Shown: positions 1 to 8,968 of the stretch, piece by piece | How positions within the stretch are numbered: position 1 is the stretch's first letter | How the letters are laid out: every line of letters begins with the position of its first letter | Assembly (NCBI RefSeq): GCF_900312975.1 | Contig: NZ_LT990039.1 | Location: 2,170,001-2,234,000 of the forward strand | Origin: Massilistercora timonensis | GTDB taxonomy: Bacteria > Bacillota > Clostridia > Lachnospirales > Lachnospiraceae | Direction: 5' to 3' | Length of the DNA: 64,000 nt | Translations under genes and position numbers: made by a program | The notes under the pieces: model-generated | Databases searched by the model: none | Told to the model about the DNA's origin: nothing | What the model saw: only the letters and a program-made list of their open reading frames with translations

Positions 1-438
1 TCTTTTGTAGAAGGCGCGAGAAACGGTTATAAGATCTCTATAAACTCAATGGTACCGAATGTATTATTTGCATTCGTGCTGATCCAGATTTTGAATCTGA
101 CAGGGCTTTCGGATATTCTTGGAAAAGTCTGTCAGCCGGTAATGGGACTCTTTGGACTTCCGGGAATCGCGGCGACGGTTCTGATCGCGGGATTCCTTTC
201 GGTGGGCGGCGGCGTAGGCGCGGCGGCAAGCCTGTACGCGGCCGGCTCCCTGGGAAACGACCATATTACGATCCTGATCCCCGGAATCCTGATGATGGGA
301 GCATCTCTTCAGTATATGGGCCGGTGTCTCGGGACGGCAACGGTAAAGAATAAATATTACGTGTTCCTGATCGGAGTAAATATTGTCAATTCTTTACTGT
401 CCATGATCGTGATGAGGGTTATTGTATCGTTTTTCTAA
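1..438 (+). CDS. YjiG-like nucleoside-recognition/Gate-domain membrane protein, C-terminal part
   Basis: The reading frame is open from base 1, so the gene begins outside the window; 145 codons are visible. The protein is hydrophobic with about four membrane segments, and the opening FVEGARNGYKI and later FLSVGGGVGAAASLYAAGSLG resemble YjiG and spore-maturation-B-like (Gate domain) inner-membrane proteins. In that family YjiG usually pairs with YjiH, which would lie upstream. The substrate is unknown. It ends just before an inverted repeat and a LysR regulator that might control it. The family call rests on overall pattern and is moderately sure. Confidence 0.6.
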   Translation, partial: SFVEGARNGYKISINSMVPNVLFAFVLIQILNLTGLSDILGKVCQPVMGLFGLPGIAATVLIAGFLSVGGGVGAAASLYAAGSLGNDHITILIPGILMMGASLQYMGRCLGTATVKNKYYVFLIGVNIVNSLLSMIVMRVIVSFF

Positions 439-457
439 TATATAAAATTGCTTCGGT

Positions 458-489
458 GAGAAGGCAGGTGAAGGATCGCCTGCCTTCTC
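458..489 (+). terminator. Strong hairpin after the YjiG-like gene
   Basis: A perfect 11-bp inverted repeat (GAGAAGGCAGG at 458-468, CCTGCCTTCTC at 479-489) surrounds a 10-base loop, 19 bases after the stop codon. No T-run follows, so it may be a weak intrinsic terminator or an mRNA 3' end stabiliser. Confidence 0.5.
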
Positions 490-510
490 CATTGCCAGAG
501 AACCACTGAG

Positions 511-539
511 TTGCCACCCCAATGCGGGTGTGATATGAT
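511..539 (+). promoter_or_regulatory. Sigma-A promoter for the LysR gene
   Basis: TTGCCA (511-516), a 17-base spacer and TATGAT (534-539), with an extended -10 TG at 531-532. The position, 65 bases before the LysR start, fits a monocistronic promoter. Confidence 0.6.
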
Positions 540-604
540 AAATCTATCTGGGATCCGGAGGGCAAAATCACCGGAGAAAGTCATAGGATAAAGGGAGTGT
601 AAGC

Positions 605-1522
605 ATGAAAACAGAGCAGATATTGCTGGCGCTGGAAATCAGCAGATGCGGGTCTGTTTCAAAGGCGGCGTCAAATCTTTTTATTGCGCAGCCCAATGCC
701 AGTAATTCTCTTGCGCTTCTGGAGCAGGAACTGGGATATCAGATCTTTGAGCGGACTTATAATGGAATGAAGGTTACACAGCAGGGGGAGGCGTTTCTGC
801 AGTATGCATACGCCATTGAGCGGAATATGCAGAAAATGTACCGGGTCAGGGAGCAGGAGACGCGGGTCCGGCTTTCCGTAGTGGCCTATGCCTATCCCTT
901 TGCGGAGCGGGCGTTTACCAAATTTTGTGTTAATTATATTGATACGGCTCACTCTTTGAAATGCCGGCTTCGCCGGATCGGTATGGTGAGTCAGGGCATG
1001 GAGTATCTGAAACGGGACGAGGCGGATGTTGCGATCGTGACCTGCCGTCAGGAGCTGTATGGTCAGTTTGAGAAAGAATTTCAGAAGGAAGGATTATATT
1101 CGGAAGTGCTCGCCCACACCACGTTATATGTGGTCATGCCGGAAAATCATCCTCTGGCCGGGAGGGAAACGGTGGATCTTGAAGAGTATGCCAAGTATCC
1201 TTGTATCTCCAATGAAGGGCTGGATAAGAATTACGCGCCGCCGGAAGTAGAGAAGCTTCTCCGGGAAGTGGATCTTCATATTGTTATGGAGCCGGGGGAG
1301 GCCAGATATGAGCTGCTGGAAAATACCAACAGTTTTGTGATCTGTACGCCTTATCAGGAAGAAGAACTGCGCAGGCATAAACTGATCGAGAGGAAGATCC
1401 CAAACGCCAATCGGAATCTGGTACTGCTGATGAAGGAGGAAAATCAGCATGATCAGCAGATCCTGCGGTACGTAAGCCTGCTCCGGGAAGAGATAAGCGT
1501 GTGGGAGAAAGAAATTCTGTAG
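605..1522 (+). CDS. LysR-family transcriptional regulator
   Basis: The 305-residue length is typical of LysR regulators. Residues about 5-60 form a winged helix-turn-helix (SRCGSVSKAASNLFIAQPNA, then LALLEQELGYQIFER); the remainder is the periplasmic-binding-like effector domain. A GGGAG ribosome site precedes the ATG. LysR proteins act as tetramers on nearby promoters and respond to a small ligand, which cannot be read here. Its neighbours are the YjiG-like membrane protein upstream and a tRNA methyltransferase starting 21 bases downstream on the same strand, so it may regulate the transporter and be cotranscribed with the methyltransferase. Confidence 0.9.
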   Translation: MKTEQILLALEISRCGSVSKAASNLFIAQPNASNSLALLEQELGYQIFERTYNGMKVTQQGEAFLQYAYAIERNMQKMYRVREQETRVRLSVVAYAYPFAERAFTKFCVNYIDTAHSLKCRLRRIGMVSQGMEYLKRDEADVAIVTCRQELYGQFEKEFQKEGLYSEVLAHTTLYVVMPENHPLAGRETVDLEEYAKYPCISNEGLDKNYAPPEVEKLLREVDLHIVMEPGEARYELLENTNSFVICTPYQEEELRRHKLIERKIPNANRNLVLLMKEENQHDQQILRYVSLLREEISVWEKEIL

Positions 1523-1543
1523 CGGAAAGGACAGGGACGTCAG

Positions 1544-2110
1544 GTGAAATCACTTCAGATCACAGACTGGTGCCATGAGATTTTTGAAAAGTTTGTCCCG
1601 GCGGGCGGGGTTTATATCGACGCTACTATGGGGCAGGGGCAGGACACCCTGTTTCTCTGCCGTCTGGCAGGGGAAGGGGGGCAGGTCTGGGCTTTCGATA
1701 TCCAGGAAAAAGCGCTGGAGCTGACCCGGGAGCTTCTGGAACGGGAAGGCATGGATAAGCGGGCCCGGCTGATCCTTTGCGGCCATGAGCATATGGATCG
1801 CTACCTTGAGCCGGAGAGCGTGGGCGGGATCTGTTTTAATTTCGGCTATCTTCCAGGCGGGGATCACCGCATCGCCACCAGGCCGGAGACCAGTGTGGCG
1901 GCGGTGGAGCAGGGGCTGAAGCTTCTGAAGCCGGGCGGGATGATGAGTCTTTGCATTTATAGCGGAGGGGATACGGGCTTCGAAGAGCGGGATGCGCTGC
2001 TGGCCTTTTTAAGAAAACTGCCTTCCCGCCAGTACACGGTGATCCAGACTTCTTACTATAACCGGAGCGGCCATCCGCCCCTGCCGGTGTTTGTGTTCCG
2101 GCAGAAGTAG
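1544..2110 (+). CDS. mnmM: SAM-dependent methyltransferase, YtqB/MnmM family
   Basis: 188 residues with a class I methyltransferase fold: SAM motif I at about residues 24-31 (YIDATMGQ) and AFDIQEKAL at 50-58. The NFGYLPGGDH motif at 99-108 is characteristic of the YtqB family (PF06962, often called putative rRNA methylase). B. subtilis YtqB is MnmM, which methylates the wobble uridine derivative nm5s2U34 of tRNA. The start is a GTG preceded by AGGACAGGGACGTCAGG. It lies between the LysR gene and the NAD-kinase-like gene with short gaps, so probably one transcript. The family is sure; the exact substrate is transferred from the B. subtilis member. Confidence 0.75.
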   Translation: MKSLQITDWCHEIFEKFVPAGGVYIDATMGQGQDTLFLCRLAGEGGQVWAFDIQEKALELTRELLEREGMDKRARLILCGHEHMDRYLEPESVGGICFNFGYLPGGDHRIATRPETSVAAVEQGLKLLKPGGMMSLCIYSGGDTGFEERDALLAFLRKLPSRQYTVIQTSYYNRSGHPPLPVFVFRQK

Positions 2111-2143
2111 ACGAAGGAGTAGAAGACAGGAGGCATTTGGCAT

Positions 2144-3283
2144 ATGAAACGGATCGGATTTCTCATCAACCCGGTAGCGGGCATCGGCGGCCAGGCAGGC
2201 ATGAAGGGAAGCGATGACCGGGCGGGCCGGGAGGACGCTCTGCGCCGGGGGTATCAAAAGACGGCGGCCAGGCGGGCCGGGCAGTGCCTGGAGAGTTTTG
2301 CAAAGGCGATAAAGCAGGCGGGGCAGAATGCGGACTTTACATTTCTGGTGCCGGAAGGCGAGATGGGCGGCGGGCTTCTGAAAGAGTCGGGCCTTCCTTT
2401 TCAGACTGTGGGCGAGATGCGTCCTGGAGAGACTACAACCAGGGAAGACACCGTCCGGTTTGCGGAAACTATGAAAGAAGAAGGAGCCGATCTTCTGGTT
2501 TTCTGCGGCGGCGACGGAACGGCCAGGGACATTTCCCAGGCGGTGGGAAGTGGTTTTCCTGTGCTGGGGGTTCCTGCCGGCGTGAAGATGTATTCCGCCT
2601 GCTTTGCTGTGAATCCCTGGCAGGCCGGAGAATTACTGGCCGGGTTTGTCCGGGGGCGGCAGATGTCCTTTGCCCACAGAGAGGTGATGGATATGGACGA
2701 ATCCCAGTTGTCTCTGCGGGAAGTAAGTCCCTCTTTGTATGGCTTTCTGAAGGTCCTGGACGATGGGGTCCATCTGCAGCGGGCCAAGGAGATGAGCCTG
2801 GGAGACGGGGAGGAAGCAGAGACGCTGGCAGAGGATATCCTGTCAGAGATGAGGGAGGACACCCTCTATATCATCGGACCGGGCGGCACCACCTATCGGA
2901 TCAAGGAGAAGCTGCATAGCAAAGGCACAGTCCGGGGCGTGGATCTGGTCAAAGGCGGCCAGATCCTGTATAGGGATGCGGATGAACAGACCATCTGGCG
3001 GCTGCTTGGGCAGGCAGAGAAAGCAGAGATCATCGTCACCTGTATCGGGGGAAATGGATTTCTCTTCGGGCGGGGGAACCAGCAGATCAGTCCCAGGATC
3101 ATAAAAGCTGTGGGAAAGGAACACATCCGGATCGCAGTGACCCGGCAGAAGCTGGCCCATCTGGGAGGAAAGCCCATACTGGTGGACACCGGCGACCGGG
3201 AGACGGACGAATACCTGAAGGGATATTACAAGATCCGGTTCAATGGCCGGGAGTCGGCCCTGTACCGGGTAGATCGGAATTGA
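2144..3283 (+). CDS. ATP-NAD kinase family protein
   Basis: 379 residues. The N-terminus GFLINPVAGIGG and the GGDGT signature (about residues 122-126, GGDGTARDI) identify the NAD kinase/diacylglycerol kinase superfamily. The long C-terminal half, with GPGGTTYRIKEKL and ILVDTGD, matches the larger bacterial ATP-NAD kinase proteins (PF01513 plus PF20143) rather than the short NadK of about 290 residues. The genuine substrate of this subgroup is not settled, so NADP synthesis is only a guess. RBS AGGAGG lies before the ATG. It ends shortly before the gcvPA promoter; neighbouring amino-acid catabolism suggests a redox role. Confidence 0.75.
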   Translation: MKRIGFLINPVAGIGGQAGMKGSDDRAGREDALRRGYQKTAARRAGQCLESFAKAIKQAGQNADFTFLVPEGEMGGGLLKESGLPFQTVGEMRPGETTTREDTVRFAETMKEEGADLLVFCGGDGTARDISQAVGSGFPVLGVPAGVKMYSACFAVNPWQAGELLAGFVRGRQMSFAHREVMDMDESQLSLREVSPSLYGFLKVLDDGVHLQRAKEMSLGDGEEAETLAEDILSEMREDTLYIIGPGGTTYRIKEKLHSKGTVRGVDLVKGGQILYRDADEQTIWRLLGQAEKAEIIVTCIGGNGFLFGRGNQQISPRIIKAVGKEHIRIAVTRQKLAHLGGKPILVDTGDRETDEYLKGYYKIRFNGRESALYRVDRN

Positions 3284-3290
3284 TAAATAC

Positions 3291-3320
3291 TTGACGGACA
3301 TTTTGGCCGGGGAGTAGAAT
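3291..3320 (+). promoter_or_regulatory. Promoter for gcvPA-gcvPB
   Basis: TTGACG (3291-3296), an 18-base spacer and TAGAAT (3315-3320). The leader to the GTG start is about 60 bases and contains no glycine-riboswitch-like structure that I can see. Confidence 0.55.
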
Positions 3321-3387
3321 AGAGACAGATAATTGTGGAAAATGTTTGACCACATGTAAGACACGGAAGGAAAGGAGCTGAAGAAAC

Positions 3388-4806
3388 GTGGGAAAAGATT
3401 TTATCCATCCCTATATGCCAAACAGCGTTCCCGGGATCAAAGAGGAAATGCTGCAGGAACTGGGAATTAAGAGCGTGAAGGAGATCTATGAGAGCGTGAT
3501 CCCGGAGGAACTGCGCTACAAGGAACGGCTGGATCTCCCGGAACCCATCTTAAGCGAGCATGAACTGAAGAAACATGTGAAAGGGATCCTGGACAAGAAT
3601 GTATCCACAGAGGAGTACATAAGCTTCCTTGGCGCCGGCTGCTACAAGCACCAGGTGCCGGCGCTGTGCGATGAGATCAACTCCAGAGGAGAATTTCTCA
3701 CCGGATACTGCGGGGACACTTACTCTGATCACGGGAAAATGCAGGCCATCTTTGAGTATGCCAGTATGATGGGAGAGCTTCTGGACGCGGATGTGGTAAG
3801 TTATACCAACTATGACGGCGGCCAGGCAGTGTCTTCTTCCCTGCGTATTGCCCTGCGGGTGATGGAAGGGCGGGGGACGCCAAAGACCATGCTGCTGGTC
3901 CCCTCTACTATGAATCCGGAGATCTACTCCCAGGCGGACGCCTACTGCCGGAATCTGGCCCAGGTCCAGAAGGTGGCTTATGAGCCGGAGACCGGGCTTA
4001 TGGACCTTACGGATCTGGAAGAAAAGCTTCGGACCGGTCAGGTGGCGGCGGTGTTCTATGAGAACCCTTCCTATCTGGGCTTTTTTGAGACCAGAGGACA
4101 GGAAATCGCGGATCTGGCCCACCGGTATGGAGCCCTTTGTATCGCCCAGCCGGAAGTGGCGGCTCTTGGGATCATGGAGAGCCCTATGAATCAGGGGGCG
4201 GACATTGTGTGCGGCGATATCCAGCCTCTGGGCATGCACATCCAGTTTGGCGGCGGCCAGGCAGGATTCATCGCCTGCCAGCAGGACGTGGAACTGATCC
4301 GGCAGTTCCCTACCTATATGTACGGCATCGCCGAGACAAGAGAGGAAGGGAAATACGGTTGGGGCCGGGCTATGAATTACCGGTGTTCCCATGGAAGCCG
4401 GGAGAATGCCAATGAGTATTTTGGAACAGAGACGGGTCTGTGGGGGATCACAGCCGGCGTTTACCTGGCCAGCATGGGTCCTCAGGGCATGTATGAGCTG
4501 GGAGAGACCATCATCCAGAATGTGAATTATGCCATTGGGAAATTGTCGGAAATACCCGGGATCCGCGCCAATGTATTTGCGAACAGCAATTTCCAGGAGT
4601 TTGTAGTAGATTTTACCAAAACCGGGAAAACGGTGCGGGAGATCAATCAGGCCCTTCTTGGAGAGAAGATCTTCGGCGGCAAAGACTTAAGCAAAGATTT
4701 CCCCTGGCTTGGACAGAGCGCTCTGTACTGCGTGTCTGAGCTTACCACCGCAGACGACATCGAACATCTGGCAGAAGTATTGCAAAGGATCGTAAGGGGG
4801 TGCTAA
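3388..4806 (+). CDS. gcvPA: Glycine dehydrogenase (decarboxylating) subunit 1
   Basis: 472 residues starting with GTG behind AAAGGAGCTG. The N-terminus (FIHPYMPNSVPGIKEEML) and the run FLGAGCYKHQVPALCDEI are typical of GcvPA, the N-terminal half of the split P-protein. With GcvPB it decarboxylates glycine on PLP and passes the aminomethyl group to the lipoyl H-protein. It is followed directly by gcvPB with a 2-base gap. No gcvT, gcvH or lpd is present in the window, so the rest of the cleavage system must be elsewhere or the pair serves another glycine route. Confidence 0.93.
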   Translation: MGKDFIHPYMPNSVPGIKEEMLQELGIKSVKEIYESVIPEELRYKERLDLPEPILSEHELKKHVKGILDKNVSTEEYISFLGAGCYKHQVPALCDEINSRGEFLTGYCGDTYSDHGKMQAIFEYASMMGELLDADVVSYTNYDGGQAVSSSLRIALRVMEGRGTPKTMLLVPSTMNPEIYSQADAYCRNLAQVQKVAYEPETGLMDLTDLEEKLRTGQVAAVFYENPSYLGFFETRGQEIADLAHRYGALCIAQPEVAALGIMESPMNQGADIVCGDIQPLGMHIQFGGGQAGFIACQQDVELIRQFPTYMYGIAETREEGKYGWGRAMNYRCSHGSRENANEYFGTETGLWGITAGVYLASMGPQGMYELGETIIQNVNYAIGKLSEIPGIRANVFANSNFQEFVVDFTKTGKTVREINQALLGEKIFGGKDLSKDFPWLGQSALYCVSELTTADDIEHLAEVLQRIVRGC

Positions 4807-4808
4807 GT

Positions 4809-6365
4809 ATGGGATATCAGGAAAGAAAACGAGATTTTCATGAGGCAAGATGGGACGAGCCCATCATTATGGAACTTGGAAGCCCTGGAGAGCGGGGCGT
4901 GCTGGTGCCAAAGGCAGACCCCCGGGTGGCAAAGGCCACCGGAACGGTAGAGGACTTACTGCCGGCAGGCTTAAAGAGGAAGAAAGCGCCCAAACTTCCG
5001 GAGATGTCCCAGATGCAGGTGCTGCGCCACTATATGAGGCTGTCCCAGGAGACCATCGGGACAGATATCAATATCGATATCGGTCTTGGCACCTGTACCA
5101 TGAAGTACAGCCCCAAGGTAAATGAGCAGCTGGTGCGCTCTGAGAAGCTGCAGGAGCTCCATCCCTGCCAGGATGAGAGTACTGTCCAGGGGATCCTGGA
5201 GATCATGTACCGGGAAGCAGAATATCTGAAAGCCATCTCCGGTATGGCCAAAGTCAGCCTCCAGCCTTCCGGCGGAACCCAGGCCATCTTCGCCAATGTG
5301 GAGACCATCCGGGCTTACCATGAGGCCCGGGGAGAGGGGCAGCAGAGAAATGAGATCATCACCACCATCCTGTCCCATCCCGGGAATCCGGGGGCGGCGG
5401 CCACATTGGGATACAAGGTGATCACCCTGTATCCGGATGAAAACGGGATTCCGGATATCGAGGCCCTGAAGGCAGCAGTCTCTGAGCATACGGCGGCCCT
5501 GATGATCACCAACCCGGAGGACACCGGCATTTACAATGAGAAGATCAGAGAATTTGTGGACATTGTCCATGAGGCAGGCGGCCTATGCGTTTATGACCAG
5601 GCCAACTTAAACGGCCTGTTTGGCCTGACCCGGGCAAGGGACGCGGGATTCGACATGTGCCATTACAACCTGCACAAATCCTTCTCCTCCCCCCACGGCT
5701 GTCAGGGACCGGGGGCAGGCGCCCAGTGCGTGTCGGAGGAACTGGCCAAATACGTGGCCGCGCCCACAGTAGAGTTTGACGGGGAGAAGTATTACCTGGA
5801 TTACCAGCGGCCGGACAGCATCGGGAAGCTGCGGAAATTCTACGGGGTTCCCGCGGTGCTGGTGCGGGCCTACGCCTACATTCGCAGCCTGGGGCCGGAC
5901 GGGATCAAGCAGATCGCGGAACTGTCCATCCTGAACAATAACTATATGCTGAAGAAGCTGCTGGAGATCGATGGATTGTCCATGCCCATGGCGGAGGGCA
6001 AGTACCGTCTGGAGCAGGCAAGGCTCAGCTGGAAGAAGCTGACCGACGAGACAGGGGTCACCACCGACGATATCTGCCGGCGGATCGTGGATTACGGCTT
6101 CCAGGATTACTTTGCCAGCCATCATCCCAGGATCATCCCGGAGCCCTTTACACCGGAGCCGGTGGAGACTTACTCCAAGGATGATATCGATGAGTTTGTG
6201 GCGGCCTTTAAGGCGATCGCCGAAGAGGCCAGGACCAACCCGGAGATCGTGAAGACGGCGCCCCACAATGCGGCGCTGGCCACCCAGATCCAGGAAGAGT
6301 ACCTGACGGAGTGGGAGAAATTCGCCACCACCTGGCGAGGGTATCTGAAATACGTGAAGAAATAG
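4809..6365 (+). CDS. gcvPB: Glycine dehydrogenase (decarboxylating) subunit 2
   Basis: 518 residues; the PLP-binding half of the split P-protein. The PLP lysine lies in HYNLHKSFSSPHGCQGPG, and the preceding acidic DQANLNG belongs to the cofactor pocket. I chose the ATG at 4809 because AAGGGGGTG precedes it at good spacing; an in-frame GTG at 4800 overlapping the gcvPA stop would add three residues. It forms the heterodimer with GcvPA and ends before a bidirectional terminator. Confidence 0.93.
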   Translation: MGYQERKRDFHEARWDEPIIMELGSPGERGVLVPKADPRVAKATGTVEDLLPAGLKRKKAPKLPEMSQMQVLRHYMRLSQETIGTDINIDIGLGTCTMKYSPKVNEQLVRSEKLQELHPCQDESTVQGILEIMYREAEYLKAISGMAKVSLQPSGGTQAIFANVETIRAYHEARGEGQQRNEIITTILSHPGNPGAAATLGYKVITLYPDENGIPDIEALKAAVSEHTAALMITNPEDTGIYNEKIREFVDIVHEAGGLCVYDQANLNGLFGLTRARDAGFDMCHYNLHKSFSSPHGCQGPGAGAQCVSEELAKYVAAPTVEFDGEKYYLDYQRPDSIGKLRKFYGVPAVLVRAYAYIRSLGPDGIKQIAELSILNNNYMLKKLLEIDGLSMPMAEGKYRLEQARLSWKKLTDETGVTTDDICRRIVDYGFQDYFASHHPRIIPEPFTPEPVETYSKDDIDEFVAAFKAIAEEARTNPEIVKTAPHNAALATQIQEEYLTEWEKFATTWRGYLKYVKK

Positions 6366-6384
6366 AGAAAGACTTAAAAGACAA

Positions 6385-6425
6385 GGGCTGGAACATTCCT
6401 GGGAGGGAGTGTTCCAGCCCTTAAT
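6385..6425. terminator. Bidirectional terminator between gcvPB and the ABC-F gene
   Basis: An 11-bp perfect stem (GGGCTGGAACA 6385-6395 with TGTTCCAGCCC 6410-6420), extendable by four more pairs, is followed by TTAATTGTT. It lies between two converging genes and could serve both. Confidence 0.75.
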
Positions 6426-6427
6426 TG

Positions 6428-7900
6428 TTACCCGGCAGTTTCCAGACTGATGATCCGGGTGGCGACAGCCTCCCGGAAGGCGGCGTCATGCTCCACCAGA
6501 AGCATGGTGGGGGCAAATTCCTGGATCAGTTCTTCAATCTGCATGCGGGAATACACGTCGATAAAGTTAAGAGGTTCATCCCATATGTACAGATGGGCCT
6601 TTTCGCAGAGGCTTCTGGCAATCAGTACCTTCTTCTTCTGTCCGCCGGAGAAGTCCTCTATATTTTTTTCAAACTGTACCCGCTCAAAGTCCAGTTTTCG
6701 AAGGATGGCTTTAAACAGGCTTTCATCCAGATGGAACTTCTGGGCGAAGTCCGACAATGTGCCGGCCAGGTGGGAAGTGTCCTGGGGCACATAAGAGAGG
6801 ATCAGGCCAGCCGCCGTGGTCACGGTCCCGGTGTGTTGGATAGGGGCGCCGGTTAGCAGTTTCAGAAGGCTGCTCTTGCCGCTGCCGTTTCTCCCGTCCA
6901 GGAAGATCCGCTCTCCTTGCCGGATGTGGAAGGTTACAGGCGGACAGACGGCCTGTCCGTCATAGAGGACGGACACCTGGGTAAAAGAGGCGAGGGTGTC
7001 CGCATGGTGTTCCAGTGGATTGATCTTCAGGGCTTCCGCAGTCTCTGTGTCCTTCAGTAAGCTGGATTTCTGAAGGAGTGCCTTTTGCTGCCGCTCTTCT
7101 ATGGCTTTGGAACGCTTCATCATCTTTGCCGCTTTGTGCCCCACATAGCCCTTGTCAGCCGCGCCAATCTTGGAGGCTTCCACCCGGTCGGACCAGACGG
7201 CGGAGCGCCTGGCGGACTGCTGCAGGCGGCGGATGTCCTTTTTCAGCCGCTGGTTCTGCGCCAGTTCAAATTCCTGTTTGCGATTGAAATTTTCCATCCA
7301 GGAAGAAAAATTCCCGCTTTGGACGTCAATGGTAGACCGGTTGAGAGACAGGATGTGGTCCACACATCCGTCCAGAAACCGGCGGTCGTGGGACACCAGG
7401 ATAAATCCCTTCTTTTTCTTCAGATACCGGGAGACCCTCTCCCTTGCGGCGGCATCCAGGTGGTTGGTGGGCTCGTCGATCAGGAGAAAATGCCCCTGGT
7501 TCAGGAAAAGGGCCGCCAGGAGCGTCTTGGTCTGTTCCCCGTTGGAAAGAGTTTCAAAGGGCCGCCACAGTACCTCTGTGTTCACATCCAGAAGGGATAA
7601 TTCCCGCATCAGCTCCCATTCTTCTGCCATAGGGCAAACCTGTTGCAGCACGTCTTCTGTCAGGAGAGACTTGTCAGGGACAGGATAGGGGAAATAGTCA
7701 AACTCTACGGAGCTTATAATCTTGCCGCTATACTCATATTTTCCAAGGAGGAGGTTCAAAAAGGTGGTCTTTCCCCTGCCGTTTCTTCCAATAAAACCAA
7801 GCTTCCAGTCAGTATCGATCTGAAAGCTGACATGGTCAAAAACAGGGTCATAGCTGGAAGGGTAAGAAAAGCAAAGATCTTCTACCCGGATCATAGACAT
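6428..7900 (-). CDS. ABC-F ribosomal protection protein, Lsa-like
   Basis: 490 residues with two ATPase domains and no membrane segments. Domain 1 has Walker A GRNGRGKT, signature LSNGEQTK and Walker B LIDEPTNHLD; domain 2 has GRNGSGKS, FSGGQKKK and IWDEPLNFID. A charged linker (LKKDIRRLQQSARRSAVW) lies between them. Length and the second-domain EPLN motif match the Lsa group, which displaces lincosamide, streptogramin A or pleuromutilin drugs from the ribosome. The frame extends 23 codons further upstream, but AGGAGGT sits 8 bases before the ATG at 7900, which decides the start. Actual resistance cannot be inferred from sequence; housekeeping ABC-F roles remain possible. Confidence 0.82.
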   Translation of the reverse strand: MSMIRVEDLCFSYPSSYDPVFDHVSFQIDTDWKLGFIGRNGRGKTTFLNLLLGKYEYSGKIISSVEFDYFPYPVPDKSLLTEDVLQQVCPMAEEWELMRELSLLDVNTEVLWRPFETLSNGEQTKTLLAALFLNQGHFLLIDEPTNHLDAAARERVSRYLKKKKGFILVSHDRRFLDGCVDHILSLNRSTIDVQSGNFSSWMENFNRKQEFELAQNQRLKKDIRRLQQSARRSAVWSDRVEASKIGAADKGYVGHKAAKMMKRSKAIEERQQKALLQKSSLLKDTETAEALKINPLEHHADTLASFTQVSVLYDGQAVCPPVTFHIRQGERIFLDGRNGSGKSSLLKLLTGAPIQHTGTVTTAAGLILSYVPQDTSHLAGTLSDFAQKFHLDESLFKAILRKLDFERVQFEKNIEDFSGGQKKKVLIARSLCEKAHLYIWDEPLNFIDVYSRMQIEELIQEFAPTMLLVEHDAAFREAVATRIISLETAG

Positions 7901-7923
7901 AAGAACGCACCTCCTTTTGTTGT

Positions 7924-7945
7924 TGTGGAAAGTAACTTTACCACA
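7924..7945 (-). promoter_or_regulatory. Near-palindrome in the ABC-F leader
   Basis: TGTGGAAAGTA/ACTTTACCACA reads as an imperfect palindrome ending just upstream of the ABC-F ribosome site. It could be an operator or part of an mRNA leader structure; no leader peptide was identified. Confidence 0.3.
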
Positions 7946-8056
7946 GTTTCTTTCCGAAAACAAGGGCAAAAGGATTTGCCATTTTGTAAGAGATGAACTA
8001 AACTGAGACTAATGGATTTTGTTGACCAGAACAGGAAATGACAGGAGGATGGGATC

Positions 8057-8533
8057 ATGAGAAGAAAAGATCGTGAAGTGACAGATAAAAAGGAGATCCA
8101 GAGGATCCTGGAGACATGCAAGGTGTGCAGGATCGGCCTGCCGGAAGAGGACGGCGTCTATATTGTGCCCATGAATCACGGGTATTGCTTTGAGGAAGGG
8201 AAGCTGGTGCTGTATTTCCATGGCTCCAGGGAAGGAAAGAAGATGGAGATGGTGCGCACAAACCCAGCGGTGGGGATTGAGATGGACTGTGACCACGAAC
8301 TGGTGGAGGGGCGGCTTGCCTGCCAGCACAGCTACCACTTTTCCAGTATTGTAGGGAAAGGGAAGGCCAGAGAGATCACAGAGCCGGAAGAGAAGCTTTT
8401 GGCCCTGGGGCTTATTATGAAGCATCAGACCGGAAAAGACTTTGACGAATTCCAGACCAATCCCAGACTGGAGAAGGCAGTGGCAGTGATCCGGGTGGAT
8501 GTGGAGGAATATACCTGTAAGAAGTACGTATAA
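8057..8533 (+). CDS. Pyridoxamine 5'-phosphate oxidase family protein, NimA-like
   Basis: 158 residues with the split-barrel FMN-binding fold: MRRKDREVTDKKEIQRILE, then RIGLPEEDGVYIVPMNHGYC (about residues 34-53) and LYFHGSREGKK. This pattern is that of the NimA/antibiotic-resistance-like subgroup (PF12900), small dimeric flavoproteins that bind FMN or haem and may reduce nitro compounds. AGGAGG lies 9 bases before the ATG. It is divergent from the ABC-F gene and followed 18 bases later by yjbQ, probably as an operon. The natural substrate is unknown. Confidence 0.8.
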   Translation: MRRKDREVTDKKEIQRILETCKVCRIGLPEEDGVYIVPMNHGYCFEEGKLVLYFHGSREGKKMEMVRTNPAVGIEMDCDHELVEGRLACQHSYHFSSIVGKGKAREITEPEEKLLALGLIMKHQTGKDFDEFQTNPRLEKAVAVIRVDVEEYTCKKYV

Positions 8534-8551
8534 GAAAGAAGGAGGAGTTTT

Positions 8552-8968
8552 ATGAAATCCTATCGCAAAGAATTACATTTCCATCTCCCCACCAGGCGGG
8601 GCCTGGTGAATATCACCCGGGAGGTGCAAAAGGCGGTGACGGAAAGCGGAGTCAAAGAAGGACTGGTGCTGGTCAACGCCATGAACATTACCGCCAGCGT
8701 GTTCATCAATGACGATGAGAGCGGTCTCCATCAGGATTATGAGAAGTGGCTGGAGGGACTGGCGCCGGAGAAGCCCTACAGCCAGTACCGCCACAATGGC
8801 TATGAGGACAATGCGGACGCTCATTTGAAGCGGACGATCATGGGCCGGGAGACGGTGGTGGCCATCACGGAAGGCCGGCTGGACTTTGGAACCTGGGAGC
8901 AGATCTTCTACTATGAGTTTGACGGGAAGCGGGATAAGCGTGTGCTGATCAAGGTGATCGGGGAGTAG
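8552..8968 (+). CDS. yjbQ: YjbQ/UPF0047 family protein (secondary thiamine-phosphate synthase type)
   Basis: 138 residues, the usual family size. Conserved features include [29 protein letters not shown], and the C-terminal block [20 protein letters not shown] that forms the trimer interface and metal/anion site in the family. E. coli YjbQ has weak thiamine-phosphate synthase activity, but the true role is unsettled. RBS GGAGGAG precedes the ATG. It is the last gene before a structured intergenic repeat. Confidence 0.85.
   Translation: MKSYRKELHFHLPTRRGLVNITREVQKAVTESGVKEGLVLVNAMNITASVFINDDESGLHQDYEKWLEGLAPEKPYSQYRHNGYEDNADAHLKRTIMGRETVVAITEGRLDFGTWEQIFYYEFDGKRDKRVLIKVIGE

Noticed and set aside
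3284-3387. Glycine riboswitch before gcvPA
   Set aside because: The leader is only about 60 bases after the promoter, too short for the aptamer, and the conserved core was not seen.
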